NCBI GenBank assembly: GCA_026075535.2
Contig: AP026549.1
Location: 3,224,001-3,288,000, forward strand
Direction of reading: 5' to 3'
From: Tricholoma matsutake
Lineage: Eukaryota; Basidiomycota; Agaricomycetes; Agaricales; Tricholomataceae
Length of the DNA: 64,000 bases
In this document: one piece after another, positions 33,500 to 45,397 of the stretch
Position numbering within the stretch: the stretch's first letter is position 1
Layout: each line of letters begins with the position of its first letter
Made by a program: the position numbers and the translations under genes
Notes under the pieces: model-generated
What the model saw: only the letters and a program-made list of their open reading frames with translations
Database searches by the model: none
Told to the model about the DNA's origin: nothing

Positions 33500-34264
33500 C
33501 CTGAAATCACCTTGACTGTAGGATTGAAGACAGTGGACACACATGCAGCAATTGATGTGGAAGTGTTGCTTGATAGTGGTGCTACAGGATTATTTATTAA
33601 TCAGTCCTTAATTACCAGAAATGGTATTAGGATGCACAAGCTATTGCAACCTTTAATGGTGTACAATATTGATGGGACGATAAATTGTGGAGGAACCATT
33701 AAGGAGGAGGTGACTATGGTACTATGGCATCAGGGGCATCAGGAATGAGCCATATTCAAAGTGTGCAATCTCGGGAAAACCAATCTAATAATAGAATGTC
33801 CATGGTTATGCAAGCATAATCCCAAAATTGATTGGAAGACTGGGAAAGTACAAATGACTCATTGTCCTAAGAAATGTAATGTGTATGTGAAAAAGATGAA
33901 AAAGCAGAAGAAAGAAAAGAAGGAGAAAGAACATCTGAGGAAGTATTCTGTTATGATGGAGGAAGTGGAGGATGAGGATATGCCAACTAGGGAAGTTCCA
34001 ATCATGATCAAGAAAGAGCAGAAGCAAACATTTAGAGTAATTTGTGGAGGCCAGTTGTGGGATAGGAATGTAGTGAAGGTGGAGAAGCCAGTGGAGGAGT
34101 ACCAAAAGAATATCACGAATGTCTGTCAGTCTTTCAGAAGACAAAGTCTGAGCAAATGCCAGTGTGGAAGTCATGGGATCATGGGATTGAGATGAAGCCA
34201 GGGTTTGTGCCAAAGAAGTTGAAGGTGTATCCATTGTCTCCAAAGGAACAAGAAGAAGTTGATG
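33500..34264 (+). pseudogene. Element C protease and linker
   Basis: The retropepsin motif LLDSGATGLFIN lies near 33570 and the downstream element NLIIECPWLCKHNPKIDWK near 33780, in a neighbouring frame with a stop between them. A Lys/Glu-rich linker follows. The frame then reads KPGFVPKKLKVYPLSPKEQE, the start of RT, and is cut at 34273 by composite element I. The catalytic Asp is intact but the frames are not continuous. Confidence 0.85.
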
Positions 34265-34435
34265 TGTTCCTAACAGTAATTTACAGTGCCCCACATGTCC
34301 TAGCAGACTCCGCACGGACTGTGTGGAGTCCAAGCTAGTCTGTATGCAGAATCTGGGTCAATTTGATATCTTACAAGTTCCAAGCTTTTCAGACTTTATG
34401 AAAGTCATGACGTGCCTACAAAATATAGGTGTGCA

Positions 34436-34512
34436 GAGCAAGGATTGAACCCAAGACCTCCAAGTCATCACACAACAAACCAAACACATGTGATCTACCA
34501 GTTGAGCCACAA
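34436..34512 (-). ncRNA. tRNA-like module, left arm of element I
   Basis: On the minus strand: A box TGGCTCAACTGG (34498-34509) and B box GGGTTCAATCC (34442-34452). It is close to the module at 54028-54118 in element III. It reads outward, to the left. Confidence 0.6.
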
Positions 34513-34681
34513 ATTATTTGTTAGTAATACATAGTTTATTTATGACACTCAAACTCAAACTCAAGTATTTATCTTTCAAAAATTGAACAAATAAATTTTA
34601 TTAACTGCATCACAAGGGAGTATACAATACAATCAAAGAAATATGAAAAAAAACTAATAATAACTACATTACAAACTATAG

Positions 34682-34720
34682 ATTTAAAAAAGAAACTCCC
34701 CCCTAAATGTGGGGGAGGGC
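34682..34720 (-). repeat. CCCTC-class hairpin of element I
   Basis: CTCCCCCC and GGGGGAG (34695-34717) pair around TAAATGT. Same class and same relative place as the hairpins at 53680-53945 and 46716-46800. Confidence 0.6.
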
Positions 34721-34750
34721 TAAAAGAAAAAGAAGAAAAAAAAACCCACC

Positions 34751-34790
34751 CCACAACCCCACGAGCAGTTGCTCGTGAGGCTGGGGGTGG
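34751..34790 (-). repeat. GAGCA-class hairpin of element I
   Basis: CACGAGCA and TGCTCGTG (34760-34777) form a perfect stem with a 2-base loop, flanked by CCACCCC and GGGGGTGGG. On the minus strand it reads PPTPSLTSNCSWG, the same peptide as in element III. Confidence 0.75.
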
Positions 34791-34808
34791 GTGGTGCACT
34801 GTCGTCCT

Positions 34809-35208
34809 TTATCCCCAGCCTCCCATCCCGTTTGAATGGGGAGGAGGGGATCGGATGGGTGTGGGTGTGGGTTGCACATTTTTCATCGTGGCAGGTCATC
34901 CCCAGTAGCATACAACCTAAAAAGCAATAAAATACAATTAGTTGATTGATAAAACAAAAAGCAAAAAAAAACACTTACTAGGGGCCCAAACGATGATTAT
35001 TGACATTTGGGCCCATTGTGTCGGCTTGGCTCATTGGGTCCTGTTGCATCAGCTCGGCTAGTTTGCTGTTTGTTGCTGTTGGTGCAAGAGGTGTCAGAGG
35101 CAGGGGCTGACTGGGCGGTGGTGGTGGTAGAGGGAGGTGGGAGGCAGTGGCATCAAGAGTGATGGTGGTGATCAACATCAACAATGATTGTTGATGTGTC
35201 TTGAACAT
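34809..35208 (-). CDS. Element I cassette ORF (two exons), decayed
   Basis: Exon 1 runs from ATG 35208 to 34979 and encodes a Pro-rich region (LPLPPPPPSQPLPLTPLAP) ending within the GGGCCC hairpin. A 62-bp intron follows (34978-34917, GTAAGTG...TTTTTAG, branch AACTAAT). Exon 2 (34916-34809) reads VVCYWG, a TGA where Arg is expected, then PATMKNVQ and RSPPPHSNGM. In composite element III the matching exon reads VVYYWGRPATTKNAQ with the same RSPPPHSNGM. This conservation supports a real protein-coding transcript, but the phase across the intron in this copy is uncertain. No known domain was recognised. Confidence 0.4.
34982..35014 (-). repeat. GGGCCC hairpin next to the 5' splice site, element I
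   Basis: GGGCCCAAA (34982) pairs with TTTGGGCCC (ending 35014). The intron donor is four bases beyond the hairpin on the minus strand. Confidence 0.7.
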
Positions 35209-35267
35209 GCATGTGAGTCATGTGATTTAAACACAGTTAGATAATGCAATTGTTTGTATTTACTGAC

Positions 35268-35340
35268 AATGGCTCTGTGGTGTAGTTGTTAACTGTGCTA
35301 TTTATGCTTGGCCACAAGGCTTGGGGTTCAAATCTACTTT
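35268..35340 (+). ncRNA. tRNA-like module, right arm of element I
   Basis: A-box-like TGGCTCTGTGG (35270-35280) and B-box-like GGGTTCAAATC (35324-35334). The sequence differs from the left-arm module. It reads outward, to the right, toward the GTCCGAG array. Confidence 0.55.
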
Positions 35341-35389
35341 AATACATAATTTTTCTGTAGTCAGCTAAGCCTCTGTTGTGCATCCACGG

Positions 35390-35640
35390 ACTCAACTCGG
35401 ACTCAACTCAGACATGTATCTGTCCGAGTCTGTCCGAGTCCAAGTAAATTGATGTTGCTCAGACAAAGTCCATGTGCACTCCGAGTAAAAGTCCAAAAAT
35501 AGCTTGGACTCTCTAGGAGTCCAAGCAATATACAGGACATTTGAGCCAAATGAGTGGGTCCAGTCCAAGCTAGTCTGTGTGGAGTCCGAGCTAGTCTGTG
35601 CAGAGTCCACCAAATTCCATGCGGACTGGCTCGGAATACA
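35390..35640 (+). repeat. GTCCGAG/GTCCAAGC word array, right arm of element I
   Basis: There are ten or more copies of GAGTCCAAG, GTCTGTCCGAG and GTCCAAGCTAGTCTGTG before the terminus GGGGCACAGTAAAG. Confidence 0.7.
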
Positions 35641-35668
35641 TGGGGCACAGTAAAGACCTCATTCCTAA

Positions 35669-36408
35669 ATGAGCAATTACACAAGGAATATGTACAACCT
35701 TCAAAATTGCCACAGACATCACCAATATTCTTCATGCCAAAGAAAGATGAGAGAAAGAGGATGTGTACAGATTATAGGAATCTGAACAAGTGGACAGTAA
35801 AGAATGCATACCCCCTACCCTTGATCTCAGAAATAATTGACAAGGTGGGAAAAGTCAAAGTCTTCACAAAATTGGATCTACAATGGGGATACAATAATGT
35901 ATGAATTAGGAAAGGAGATGAGTGGAAGGCCACATTTGCCATGCATTGAGGATCCTTTGAACCGCTTGTCATGTTTTTCAGGATGACCAATAGTCCCCCA
36001 ACTTTTCAAAATATGATGAACAACATTTTCAAGGACATAATCAACAAATGAGTGGTAATAATATTTATTGACAACATTCTGATATTTACAGAGGATGAAG
36101 AAAATCATGAGGCAATAGTGCAGGAGGTGGTATGGAGATTAGCAGAGAATGATCTATTTTTGAAACTGGAGAAGTGTGTATTTGGTGCAAGCAAGATTGA
36201 GTTCCTAGGATTATTGATCAGCCCTGATGGAATTAAGATGGACCCAGTCAAGGTACAGGTGATCACTGACTGGCCTGCACCCACCCACATCAAGGAGGCT
36301 CAAGCCTTCTTGGGACTCACAAATTATTATTGTTGCTTTGTGCATAATTGTTCCAAAATTGCCACACCCATACATAACCTTATGCAAACAGGAGAAGTGT
36401 GGAGGTGG
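35669..36408 (+). pseudogene. Element C reverse transcriptase
   Basis: After element I the frame resumes with NEQLHKEYVQPSK, then PIFFMPKKDERKRMCTDYRN, TKLDLQWGYNNV, a catalytic box FIDN (near 36064-36075; FIDD expected, GACGAC changed to GACAAC) and SPDGIKMDPVKVQVITDWP. Stops after YNNV, after AMH and before VVIIF are TGA at Arg or Arg-like positions. The domain is cut at 36416 by the KDZ transposon, exactly within TGEVWRWGE, and continues at 45761. Confidence 0.88.
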
Positions 36409-36416
36409 GGGGAGCA

Positions 36417-36770
36417 CACCTGATAGTCCCACCAATGACCTCTTACTAGAGGTGGAGCTAGATATGAGCTCCCCCTCTAACAGGAGTAAGTTGGAGAGGT
36501 ATAGGCCTCCTCCAATAAACCTTGGTTAATATGTGTGAGCACTTAGATAATTCCTATCCTAAGCAATGCATGGCATGTGCCGAGATCAGTGGTGCTGCTT
36601 GACATCACCATCACATCGCCATCATCAGCACCCATCAATCAACCGCCCATCTGTTGCCACGTGGACCTTGCGGCCCATCGTTGTCCCACCCTTGTGCCCA
36701 TCGCTACTGAACGTGTCCACCGAGTTTTTGTCTGATGTTTACCATACTTTGTACACACCTTCCCATAGGA
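36417..36770 (+). repeat. Left terminal inverted repeat of the KDZ transposon
   Basis: Matches the complement of 45398-45752. The outer 120 bp are nearly identical; the inner part is more diverged, with many CG/TG/CA differences. Confidence 0.88.
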
Positions 36771-36845
36771 TAACCCTGTATCCCCTTCCCATATTGAAGC
36801 CCTACAGGATGTAATTGTCTACGTCATTCAGGTTTACATTTTAAA

Positions 36846-39800
36846 CTACTCTACTGTGTCTACTCGAGGGCTGTCAAGTGTGAGGAGCATGAGGGCTGAA
36901 ACCGTGGCTCCAATGTCAGCATCTACCTGATCATCCTCCTCATCCTCCTCATCACCTTCCCCATCACCATTGTGCTCCATGTGCTGGTCATTGCCGGATG
37001 GTGTGTTGACTTCCCTGTCGACATCCATTGGGATCTCTACACCCCAACGCGACTCCACACTGACCCCAGGATGGATGCTGCCACTGAATGCAGGTAGGGA
37101 GGCTAGCTGCCTGAATTGACACATGTGCTGCTCATTAGAGCGCCCTCTTTCCAATCTGTGCTTCTCTATCTGGTGTGCTAGGCTCGGGTTTTCCTCCCTC
37201 ACTTCAGATTCCTTCATCCGGAGGAAAACATCTTCATCTCGTATGTATGTAATTACTCGGGGAATTTCAACATTGAGGCGCTGAATCTCCTTCTGCGTGT
37301 GCTCGAGCTTGAAGTACTGGTCTATCATCACATGCTACGCTGGCTTTGACCATGGCCAGTCATGAATATCCTGTTGAGATTCACTTAGGAGATCAAAATC
37401 GGCTAGGAACACATACTCGACAACATCATTGCATGACAGAATTGGGTGAGGGGGGGAGACGGCAGATGCAGCTGTGTTATACCACTCGAGGGCACTGTGT
37501 ATGGCTTGAGAGCAGGCTCGCAGGGCAGTGGCTATGTGTTTATGAAGTTTGTACCCTGAGAAACATGGACATAAGTGAGGGAACCATGCGAACTCAAAGA
37601 TGTGCACCCATTTGAGACATGTTCATTTTCGTAAGTTCAAACATCCTTGATACAATCAAGCCCTCTAGCTCATCCAAGCATCACTGGTAGCAACGCTTCC
37701 CCACCATGAGCACTGCTGCTTTCCACTCCACACAATCTGGGAGCCATCTCACATTGATGCTAAGCTTAACCTCCAGGTCCTGGATGGCAAGAAGGTCCTT
37801 GTTCTGGTTTTCCAGGGCATGGCATCGCTTCATCTTGAGAGAAGCAGCTGAGCCAGGAGGAGTGGGGTTTTCCAGAGTTAGGTTCAACCAGACATCCCGG
37901 GCAGTATTTAGCTTTACTCTATACCTCTGTTAGTCTAGTAATGCTCATCGTGAATATACCACTTACTTGCTAGCACCCAAGTTTACGAGCTTCTGGTAAT
38001 ATTCCATTTCTTGTGTTTCTCAAATCAGCTCCTTTGACAGTGCCATCAAGTACTCCCATTCCTCCTCCAACCACGTTGCAAACACACTCGTTTCCATGAC
38101 CTCAAGGTCGGCCATGGTTTTCTTGAGTGTTAATTCCCCCTTCAGGATGTTGAGAGCTTGATGATAGTTATTCACAAGGAATTCACCTGTAGGCAGTGAG
38201 TGTTCCACAGCAATGAAAGAACTAGTGATGCTTACTGAGGTTAGGATAGGTCTTGAAGTTGTCCATGTGCTTCATGAATTCAACCATCTTTTGTTGTCGG
38301 TGGAATACACTCACATAGTGCAAGGAGAAAGCAAGCGCATTTGATTTTGAGAAAAAATGTTTGCAACCCTCCAGGTCCTCCAGTCCCATCCCTTTGATAT
38401 AGGTTGCAAGGAAGCAAAGTTGGCAGAGGCGATTGTGCACATGCCCATGAAAAGCACCAACCAATGTTGTATAGTCCAATGCTCAAGCATGAGGTCCTAG
38501 CTCACTATGGGCAAGTGTCGTCCACATCTTGCAGCCAATGTCATATCCGCCCCCAATTCCAGCCCCAAACACCTCTAGAAGGACCTCTATGACAGCTAGC
38601 GGGTACTTGGCACTGTGGCTGTGGTTAGCGAGAAGTAATAATGATAAAAGAGTAGAATGCACAGCTCCCCACTTTGAGCCATATCTGCCACTACTAATAT
38701 GAACCCATGCCAATACAAAGCTAGAAATACCCCTGTCTCGTCAAAGATTCCCCACATTCTTGCTGTAAGCTCATTGATCATGTTCGTCCAGTGGCCAGCA
38801 CATGGGGTTTCATCATCATCATCTTCCTAATCCAATTAAATTGTTTGACATTGCTTTGAGTGAAATAACGACTCACTGGTAACACCTCCTCAAGGATGGC
38901 CTTTGCCCACCTATCAACCTGCTCCCTGGAAAGAAGGTAGTCACTGCCTACTTTCCTAGAGTCGGGTTGTTCTCTTGAATCCCCAACCTGTGGGCCTTCA
39001 GGCTCAGGTTTCCCTTCTGCAGGGGTAGCTAATGGCTGTCAGAGGAGGATTTGTTTGAGAGAGTCATTCTCATCCATCGTTACAAGCATCATGAAAATCA
39101 ATTCATCTTCACCTTCAAGCTTGTACAAATAGGTGGGGCAGGTATGTTGGAGGCACTAGTATGGTGAATCACATTGAAGTACAATGTTCACGCATCATTG
39201 GACATTCTCACATATTGATAAGTACAGGTCATAGGAGATTGAAAATTGTTGGATAAGGTGTGAGTGGAATGTAACACCATGCAAATCGCAGAGGGCCTTG
39301 ACAAAAGGCTGGATGGCAAGGTGAGGGCAGCGGAGGTGACTGTTTCGGTATAATTCGAGTAGTTGCATTGAGACCGCTAGAGTGGGGGAAAATGGAGCAG
39401 ATGGCATGATGCCCTGGCAAATCAATGTGGCCGGGATACCTTGATCTCCTTCCGCCAGTTCTGCATTCAAATAATATGTGGCTGAGGTGGTTTATGAGTT
39501 CAAGAAATAGATACAAGGGAATGAGCTTACAGAAGACGTCGATAACCTGTACTCAGTATGTGCCCTGAAGTAACTCCTTCTGCACTGGAGGAGGTGTAGC
39601 TTCCAGCCTGATCTCTCCTAATGCCTCTTGCCAGACAATGTAAGCATCAACGATGGCGCCAAGTTGGTGCTTGAAACCTTCATTATGCAACTTGGTGTGA
39701 TTGTGGCGGGTCTGTGGATCTGTGCGGGATCGTCTGTTGGGTTGGTAAATTTTAAAAGCAAATAATATTGTAGAATAGTACACATACCTAGTTTGCTGAT

Positions 39801-40033
39801 GCAATTCTTCCTCCATGATATGTTGAAATTCACCGCCAGCATGACTGAAATCTAGTCCAGCGGTTCCATCAAGAACATTGTTGATGTCCATTGGTTCCTT
39901 GGTAACATAGCCATTGTCTTCAGGCATGTCCCTTGCTGCATCGTAGGCGAGGTGGTCTCCTTCAGTCATAGCTGTAAATTTGGTCAGCAGCGCTCAAAAC
40001 AATTTATGAACAAAACTCACCAGCAACCTTCAT
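36846..40033 (-). pseudogene. KDZ-family transposase, multi-exon, with decayed codons
   Basis: Minus strand from ATG 40033 (MKVA, then a 5' intron) to TAG 36846. Diagnostic stretches in order: SMQLLELYRNSHLRCPHLAI and ALCDLHGVTFHSHL; an insertion-like linker ending DYLLSREQVDRWAK; DETGVFLALYWHGFILVVAD; GGYDIGCKMWTTLAHSELG; GAFHGHVHNRLCQL; HFFSKSNALAFSLHYVSVFH; DILKGE-type and EVKLSINVRWLP; VEYVFLADFDLLSESQQDI. These match KDZ transposases of Agaricomycetes as I recall them. Introns of about 45-70 bp fit several joints. Stops (TGA at about 39553 and others, TAA formed across one splice joint) are mostly explained by C-to-T at CpG. The remaining catalytic acidic residues were not individually assigned. 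Inactive in this copy. Confidence 0.75.
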
Positions 40034-41125
40034 GCGAAGATTGGCATGCCCCTTAGACTGGAAATCTCAAATGCCTCTGCAATTCAGAGTCTTTGCTACA
40101 TTGACACAGCCTTTCAAGGTCTTTTGAGAATGTAGAAATCAGACCCATTTAGATGCAGAGGAGCCTCTGCCAATACCCATGACCATAGGTGTTTGTTGAT
40201 TCAGTCACATGATAGTTGATAAATCATGCACTATCATGCATCACTAATTTAATAGTAATGGTAATAATAATTAACGCATTCAAGTTTACGTGTTTTCAAC
40301 TTCATTACAGGATCCTAAATTGAGATGACCTGAAGATCACCCATTATCAGCTGAATCAAGAATTATACCGCCAATTATCAGGATCTAATCATGAATAAGG
40401 TAAATCACAGACCATGCAAGGACCACAATAATTCTGCATTGAGGTGCCGATAACAGTTTCTAATGTCAATAGATAGGTTGGCAGGGAATGAATGGCAGGC
40501 ACAGATCTAGATATTTTAGTAGAAGCCCTAGAAATGAGAGTGTGATGCTCTTGAAAGTTTTGATAAGGTGCATTAGTTTCAGGACTTGACAATGACATAC
40601 TTGACACTTGACTAATGATTGTACTATAAGTATCGCTTGGTGACATTTTTGCTTGACAATAAATAGCCACTCGACTGATGGTTTTTGAGTGGCTGCTGTA
40701 ATTTCTCTATGGATATATGAGCTGTATAGTCCCATTGTTTAATCATTTTCACGTGTTGAAATGAGTTAGATACGAGGTCTCTCAAACTTCAACAATATCT
40801 CAAGTCACAGCTTCACCACTCCAGTCTCAATTTTTGTTTCTTTGAAGATTGACTAATTCAGAACAGAACCTGTCCAATGCTCGTTGACAGGAGATTCTGG
40901 AGCTTAGGATAGGATCATCCATCTTTTGAAAACTGAGTGTTCACAACTTAATTCCCTTGTCTTCTCATGGGGACATATCAGAAAAGTTCACAGCAGCATG
41001 CATTACAAAAGAAGAAAAAATGTATGAGAGATGTAGTACAGCAAAGTGAGATGAGTGGTGAATGACAAAAAACAAGCGTTGATACAATAACAGGGCTTAT
41101 ACTACCAAAGGCTGGGACACACAGC
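40034..41125. other. Non-coding interior of the KDZ transposon
   Basis: No gene was recognised. Upstream of 40033 lies the presumed transposase promoter. Confidence 0.35.
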
Positions 41126-41734
41126 CTACTCCTCATATACTTCAATGATGTTGCCTTCCATGTACATCATGGTAAACAATTGTTGGGCTTGATCATGGCT
41201 ACCAGCCTTGAGAACTTTATGAGGGCAGTGAGGACCCAAAGCTGCAGTTGCTGCAATCCTAGCAGCAAATAGTTCAACATAGGTTGGGAATCAATGTAGA
41301 ACAGTTACTTAATTTCCAAGGTAGACACCAGGGTTTGCTCCACTCGTCACAACCCAATACACAGCTTCATCGCCGAGTCCCATCTGGGGGACAGCAGGAG
41401 AGCAGCAGGTCATGATAACAGGTTGCCATGCTGGTGTGGTTGGCACAGGGGCAATCGGCTGAACACTTCCCAAGTGAGGATCCGCACGTGGCACAGCCTG
41501 CGTTGGCGAGGGGCTTTGTGACACTTGAAGTAGTGGAAAGGGGTGGCGAATTGGCATCTCAGCACCCTGCATGCAGACAACACCTGGAGGGCTGGTGGGG
41601 ACTGAACGCGGCATGGTTGAACTGTACGAAGGTGGCATGGTGCTTGGGGGATGTACAGAAGAAACACAAGTTACTGTGGGCAAAGTAGTGGGAGGAGGAC
41701 CTACAGTGTGACTGACTTGGGCATGATCCCACAC
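41126..41734 (-). pseudogene. KDZ cargo gene 1: viroplasmin/RNase H1 N-terminal-like domain
   Basis: The minus-strand exon from 41734 is Pro/Ser/Thr-rich and ends DEAVYWVVTSGANPGVYLG. After a probable intron (donor GTAACT, acceptor GCTAG) the next exon reads IAATAALGPHCPHKVLKAG and FTMMYMEGNIIEVYEE, ending at TAG 41126. The motif (Y.VV..G..PGVY) is that of the caulimovirus viroplasmin / RNase H1 hybrid-binding domain. A TAA just before the donor suggests decay. The normal role of this domain is binding RNA-DNA hybrids; its role in a DNA transposon is unknown. Confidence 0.45.
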
Positions 41735-41769
41735 ATCTTGAGCTGCTGTGCACTGATAGGTTGTCTCCT

Positions 41770-42936
41770 TGGCTCAAAGGCCGATACACCATTCTAACCA
41801 CATTCTAATCACATCGGCTAACTCCTACAAGGTCCCAGACGCAGTGCGACCCAGTCTATCGATCACGATATCATATCGACTGCATTGAAACATCACCAGC
41901 AACATCGATTGTACTGAGAAACCACATTGCACAACCTTAGGACTATGTTGAAAGCCCCTAAGATCCCTCTAAATGACCATCGAACATCCCCAATCAACAT
42001 CGAACAAACCATGACCATCATTGAACATTGTCGACCGTCATCGACCATCGTTGAGCATTATCGATTGATATCAAGAGACTACGAGTGACATCGGGCACTG
42101 CATTTTTTATCTAAATGGTGGAAGACCATGTGCCAGGAAGTATTCCAACTTGTGCTCAAACCTGCTGATAGTAGGTCAGCCTCGTTCCAACTCCCTATCG
42201 CGTGCAGAACCCGCTGGACGGATTATTGTGAGACTTAGCATGGTTTATACACAAAGGACAGTCTCTTTTTAGTTCTTTCCCTTTATTACTCCTTCATCAT
42301 ATGATATATTCCTTTCTTGTTCGGATTCCAGTCTCCTTTTTGGCCTTGTGCCTTGACTCATATCTTTTGCCTCATGTTTCTTATACCATTTTAGGAAGTT
42401 TCTTTTAAAACATATAAAACTCTGTAGTATCTACTTGGAAATAACAAGAAATCATCTTCACCTATTGTCTCGTATACAGTTCTAAGCATCCAATCAATCT
42501 TCTAAAATAATCTAAGTTTCTACAAGTTTTCTCGATCGACAAGAAACCTCTGTGATCATCGTCATCCTTGATCTTCCTTTGATCCTCTTGTCACTAGCAC
42601 TAGTAACCAGTTCAACACTTTATAGCCATTGGTTATAGCCTTCGTATACTATCGACCTATCGAAAGGTCCTCAGAATTCACACATCGACTATCGACGATA
42701 AACATTGTTCACCGTCAATCTTGTCAATCGTCCTTGATATCAATCGATACTTGATCAGACTGCACCAAACACCTTCATCTCCTATAGCACTACCTTCACG
42801 ACTAGTACCAACTGGTTATCTTCCCATAGGTTGGACCACAAACATTTGGAACATCTCACACCCTTCCTCTGACTTGTCGCAAATATCATTGGTTGCCTCA
42901 TCGGCTGTTTTGGTGGTTTTCCCAGGTTGAGTATCA
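41770..42936 (+). mobile_element. Solo-LTR-like block inside the KDZ transposon
   Basis: Same family as 1024-2440 and 60290-60730; it ends ...GGTTGAGTATCA at 42936 and carries AACATATAAAACTC as TATA box near 42410. It truncates KDZ cargo gene 2. The left edge is approximate and no target duplication was confirmed. Confidence 0.5.
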
Positions 42937-43303
42937 TCAGCACATGTTGTACCCTTGATACCTTGCATTAGGGTAGCCACTTGTTTGCACTGAACTCGCT
43001 GCCCTACAAGTGCATGTGAAAAAAAAAGAACAATGTTGATGCATGGCAAACTTACCAGGTCTCAAAAACCCCCGTGTTCCACCCATTAAAAACAACATAT
43101 GCTCCATAACCTTTCCTGGTACAAGAACTACCTTTGACTGGGGCTCTGTGCAAACACACTTCATCAGCGCATGCAAGAACCTGTTCTAGTTCCCCATCGT
43201 CCTCATCGTCCAACAATGTCATGTCATTGAATGCCGCTAGATTGAAAGGTTCTAGGTCAGCCAGTTGTAGGACAGGACTCCTCATGATCGAGTGGAGGCA
43301 CAT
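42937..43303 (-). pseudogene. KDZ cargo gene 2: viroplasmin-like domain, truncated
   Basis: The minus-strand exon from ATG 43303 has an acidic segment (DDEDDGELEQVLACADEV) and GYGAYVVFNGWNTGVFET. An intron of about 75 bp (GTAAGT...CTTGTAG) joins to SSVQTSGYPNARYQGY, completing the YVVF.G..PGVF.TW...V.GYPNARY.GY pattern of the RNase H1 N-terminal domain. The gene is then cut by the LTR-like block. It is a separate gene from cargo gene 1. Confidence 0.5.
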
Positions 43304-43666
43304 GCTATTCTGATAAAAGGCCCCATTAGCATCTCACTGAATCACTCACCTGGCTTGCTTGTGTTTGAATCTAGAGAAACAGAAATCAGAGGTTTTGTAT
43401 CAAGAGTGAAAGAACGACATACATTGGGAAATGAATGGGAGAGAAGAGAGATGAAGAAGATTGTACCTAAGAATCTTGACACTTGAACATTGAATGTTTG
43501 GGCCATAGCGCATCAATGCATCAACATCTCATGCGTGTCACTGAACCAGGAATTCTGATTTCAAATTTAATTGCCATCAGAGAAACTATTTCGGTCCAAG
43601 TGTACATATGTTTCTTTGATTTTAATTTTAATTTTAATTTTCTACAGCAATACACTGTGCCTTTTA

Positions 43667-45243
43667 ATGTCTGCACCTACTACCACTGGCAACGATTGTG
43701 ATAACCCTTCCGACGAACAAGATATTTTGACCTTGGCCTCTCGCAACCCAACCAGGGTTTCTATTCCCATTCGCTCTCGCCCTACCCAGAAACTCACTGA
43801 TGCAGAGAAAATTTCCGCCCATGCAAGGCATGAACTGAATAAGGAGAATGCTACACCTCTGAAGCACGAGATCATCACATTCTTTGGTGTTTGTGACACT
43901 GAACTGATGCGACTGGCAAAGAAGTATAATAAGACAGAAGCCCACATCAAGCAACTCCTGAGCAATGAATCCACCTACCAAAATATGCATGCACCATCCC
44001 TTCAAAATGTGTTAGTTCACATAAAAGGCCTTGAAGTAAATCAAGGTAAGCAGGCTCGATGTTTTTATTGCTCAGATGCTTACACAGATACTCAGATTGC
44101 GAGAAAGGTGATTGCCTGAACCTGGCAGAGATACAAAAGCTTGTGGAAGATGACACCTCCATGAAGGACCTATCAAAACCTCAGCAGCAGGAATTTATCA
44201 ACAACCTGAAGGAGTATAGGGAGATGAATAAAATGGGAGTGCACACGTCGAATAAGTCAGCTGCCTTAGATTGCCGAGGAGTTGTCAACAGGGTTTCCAC
44301 AGAGGTACGTATCTACTGCGATGTCCTGGTGGACTAAACTAAATATGTTCAGATCAGGAACCTGTCCGAGCATACTGGTGTGTGCTCAATGGTGTTCTTC
44401 ACCTGCACCCACCTCCATGACACCACCTTGCCCTCTTGGGCTGACTCAGATGATTCCATCACCTTTCTTGCTGTGGTTTTGAAGATAGAACCTATGGACT
44501 TCCTTGCAAAATTCAAGCAGTGGGCTTGCACAAGGGATCCAGGTATGTACTATGCCTCAAATACTATCTGAAGTATGCTAACAATAAACATTGGTAGGTT
44601 GTCATAAAGAGAATCTGTAAACAATGAGGGCTGATTGCGCACGACTCATAGTTGAAGGCCTTCATAAGTACTTCATATTATCAGCATAGCTGGACACCCT
44701 GAATTCTATAAAATCACAGGCACAATTTTAAATGTGATGAATGTCAGCATGAGCTATGTCAAATACAAGTGTGACATTGTGACAAAGTACAAGGTTGAAC
44801 TACTCGGATGGCCTGTAAGAATCAAGTTCACAAATCCCTCTGAGATCGGCACTGTTGACGATATACAAAAACTGTGTCAGGCACTCAAGGTCAGGGCTTG
44901 CAAGTGGGTAGTGCAGTTGTGAAGGCAACAGGAGGCTCACATCGAGATGATCGTGGCGAGAGAGGCTGCAGGGGTGTTGACGGTGAAGAAAAGAAAGGAG
45001 AGATCAGACAAAGGCAAGACAAGGGGGAAGAAACCTGGGAAGGATGGTGGAAAGCGCATGCGGCATGATGAGACTGCTGGTCAGGAGGGGGGTGGAGACG
45101 ATGAGAATGGTGAGAAGCAGCCACCTAAGAAGAAGCAGAAGACCACCTCCAAGACAACAGCAAGTGCAGCAAAGAACCTCCTGCCTGCTCCCAAGAGCCG
45201 TGCATTCATTGTCGACAGCGACAAGGATAGTGATGAGGACTAG
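43667..45243 (+). pseudogene. KDZ cargo gene 3: multi-exon basic-tailed protein
   Basis: ATG 43667 begins exon 1 (RSRPTQKLTDAEKISAHARH; FFGVCDTELMRLAKKYNKTE). Introns 44046-44095, 44305-44352 and 44543-44597 (50, 48 and 55 bp; GTAAGC, GTACGT and GTATGT donors) join in frame through DCEKGDCLNLAEI, IRNLSEHTGVCSM and LKIEPMDFLAKFKQWACTRD. A TAA at 44618 and a further joint follow. The last exon carries VMNVSMSYVKYKCDIVTKY, VELLGWPVRIKF and GTVDDIQKL, then a TGA at 44920 and a Lys/Arg/Asp-rich tail (KKRKERSDKGKTRGKK) ending at TAG 45241. I recall the LxGWP...P..IGTV...L pattern from large families of mushroom hypothetical proteins. A nucleic-acid-binding role is inferred from the tail only. Confidence 0.5.
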
Positions 45244-45397
45244 GTAAAGCTACTGGGCATGCTGCTCCCTACATGCTAAACAGTGTCCTTGTCTCGCTTA
45301 TTCTGCCTGTGCCTCACCTGTCTCCTGTACCATATAGCACTTTGTCAATAATATCATGCATAATACAAGCTATTTATACTTGCTGTTGAGATATTAG

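Larger units (their letters stand above)
34274..35659. mobile_element. Composite non-autonomous element I (1.39 kb)
   Basis: Inserted in the RT of element C. The flanks TGTTCCTAA (34265-34273) and CATTCCTAA (35660-35668) look like a 9-bp duplication in which an original CG became TG on one side and CA on the other. The ends are inverted and related (TTTACAGTGCCCC and GGGGCACAGTAAAG). Both arms carry an outward-facing tRNA-like module; the centre carries the hairpin-intron cassette on the minus strand. Confidence 0.75.
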
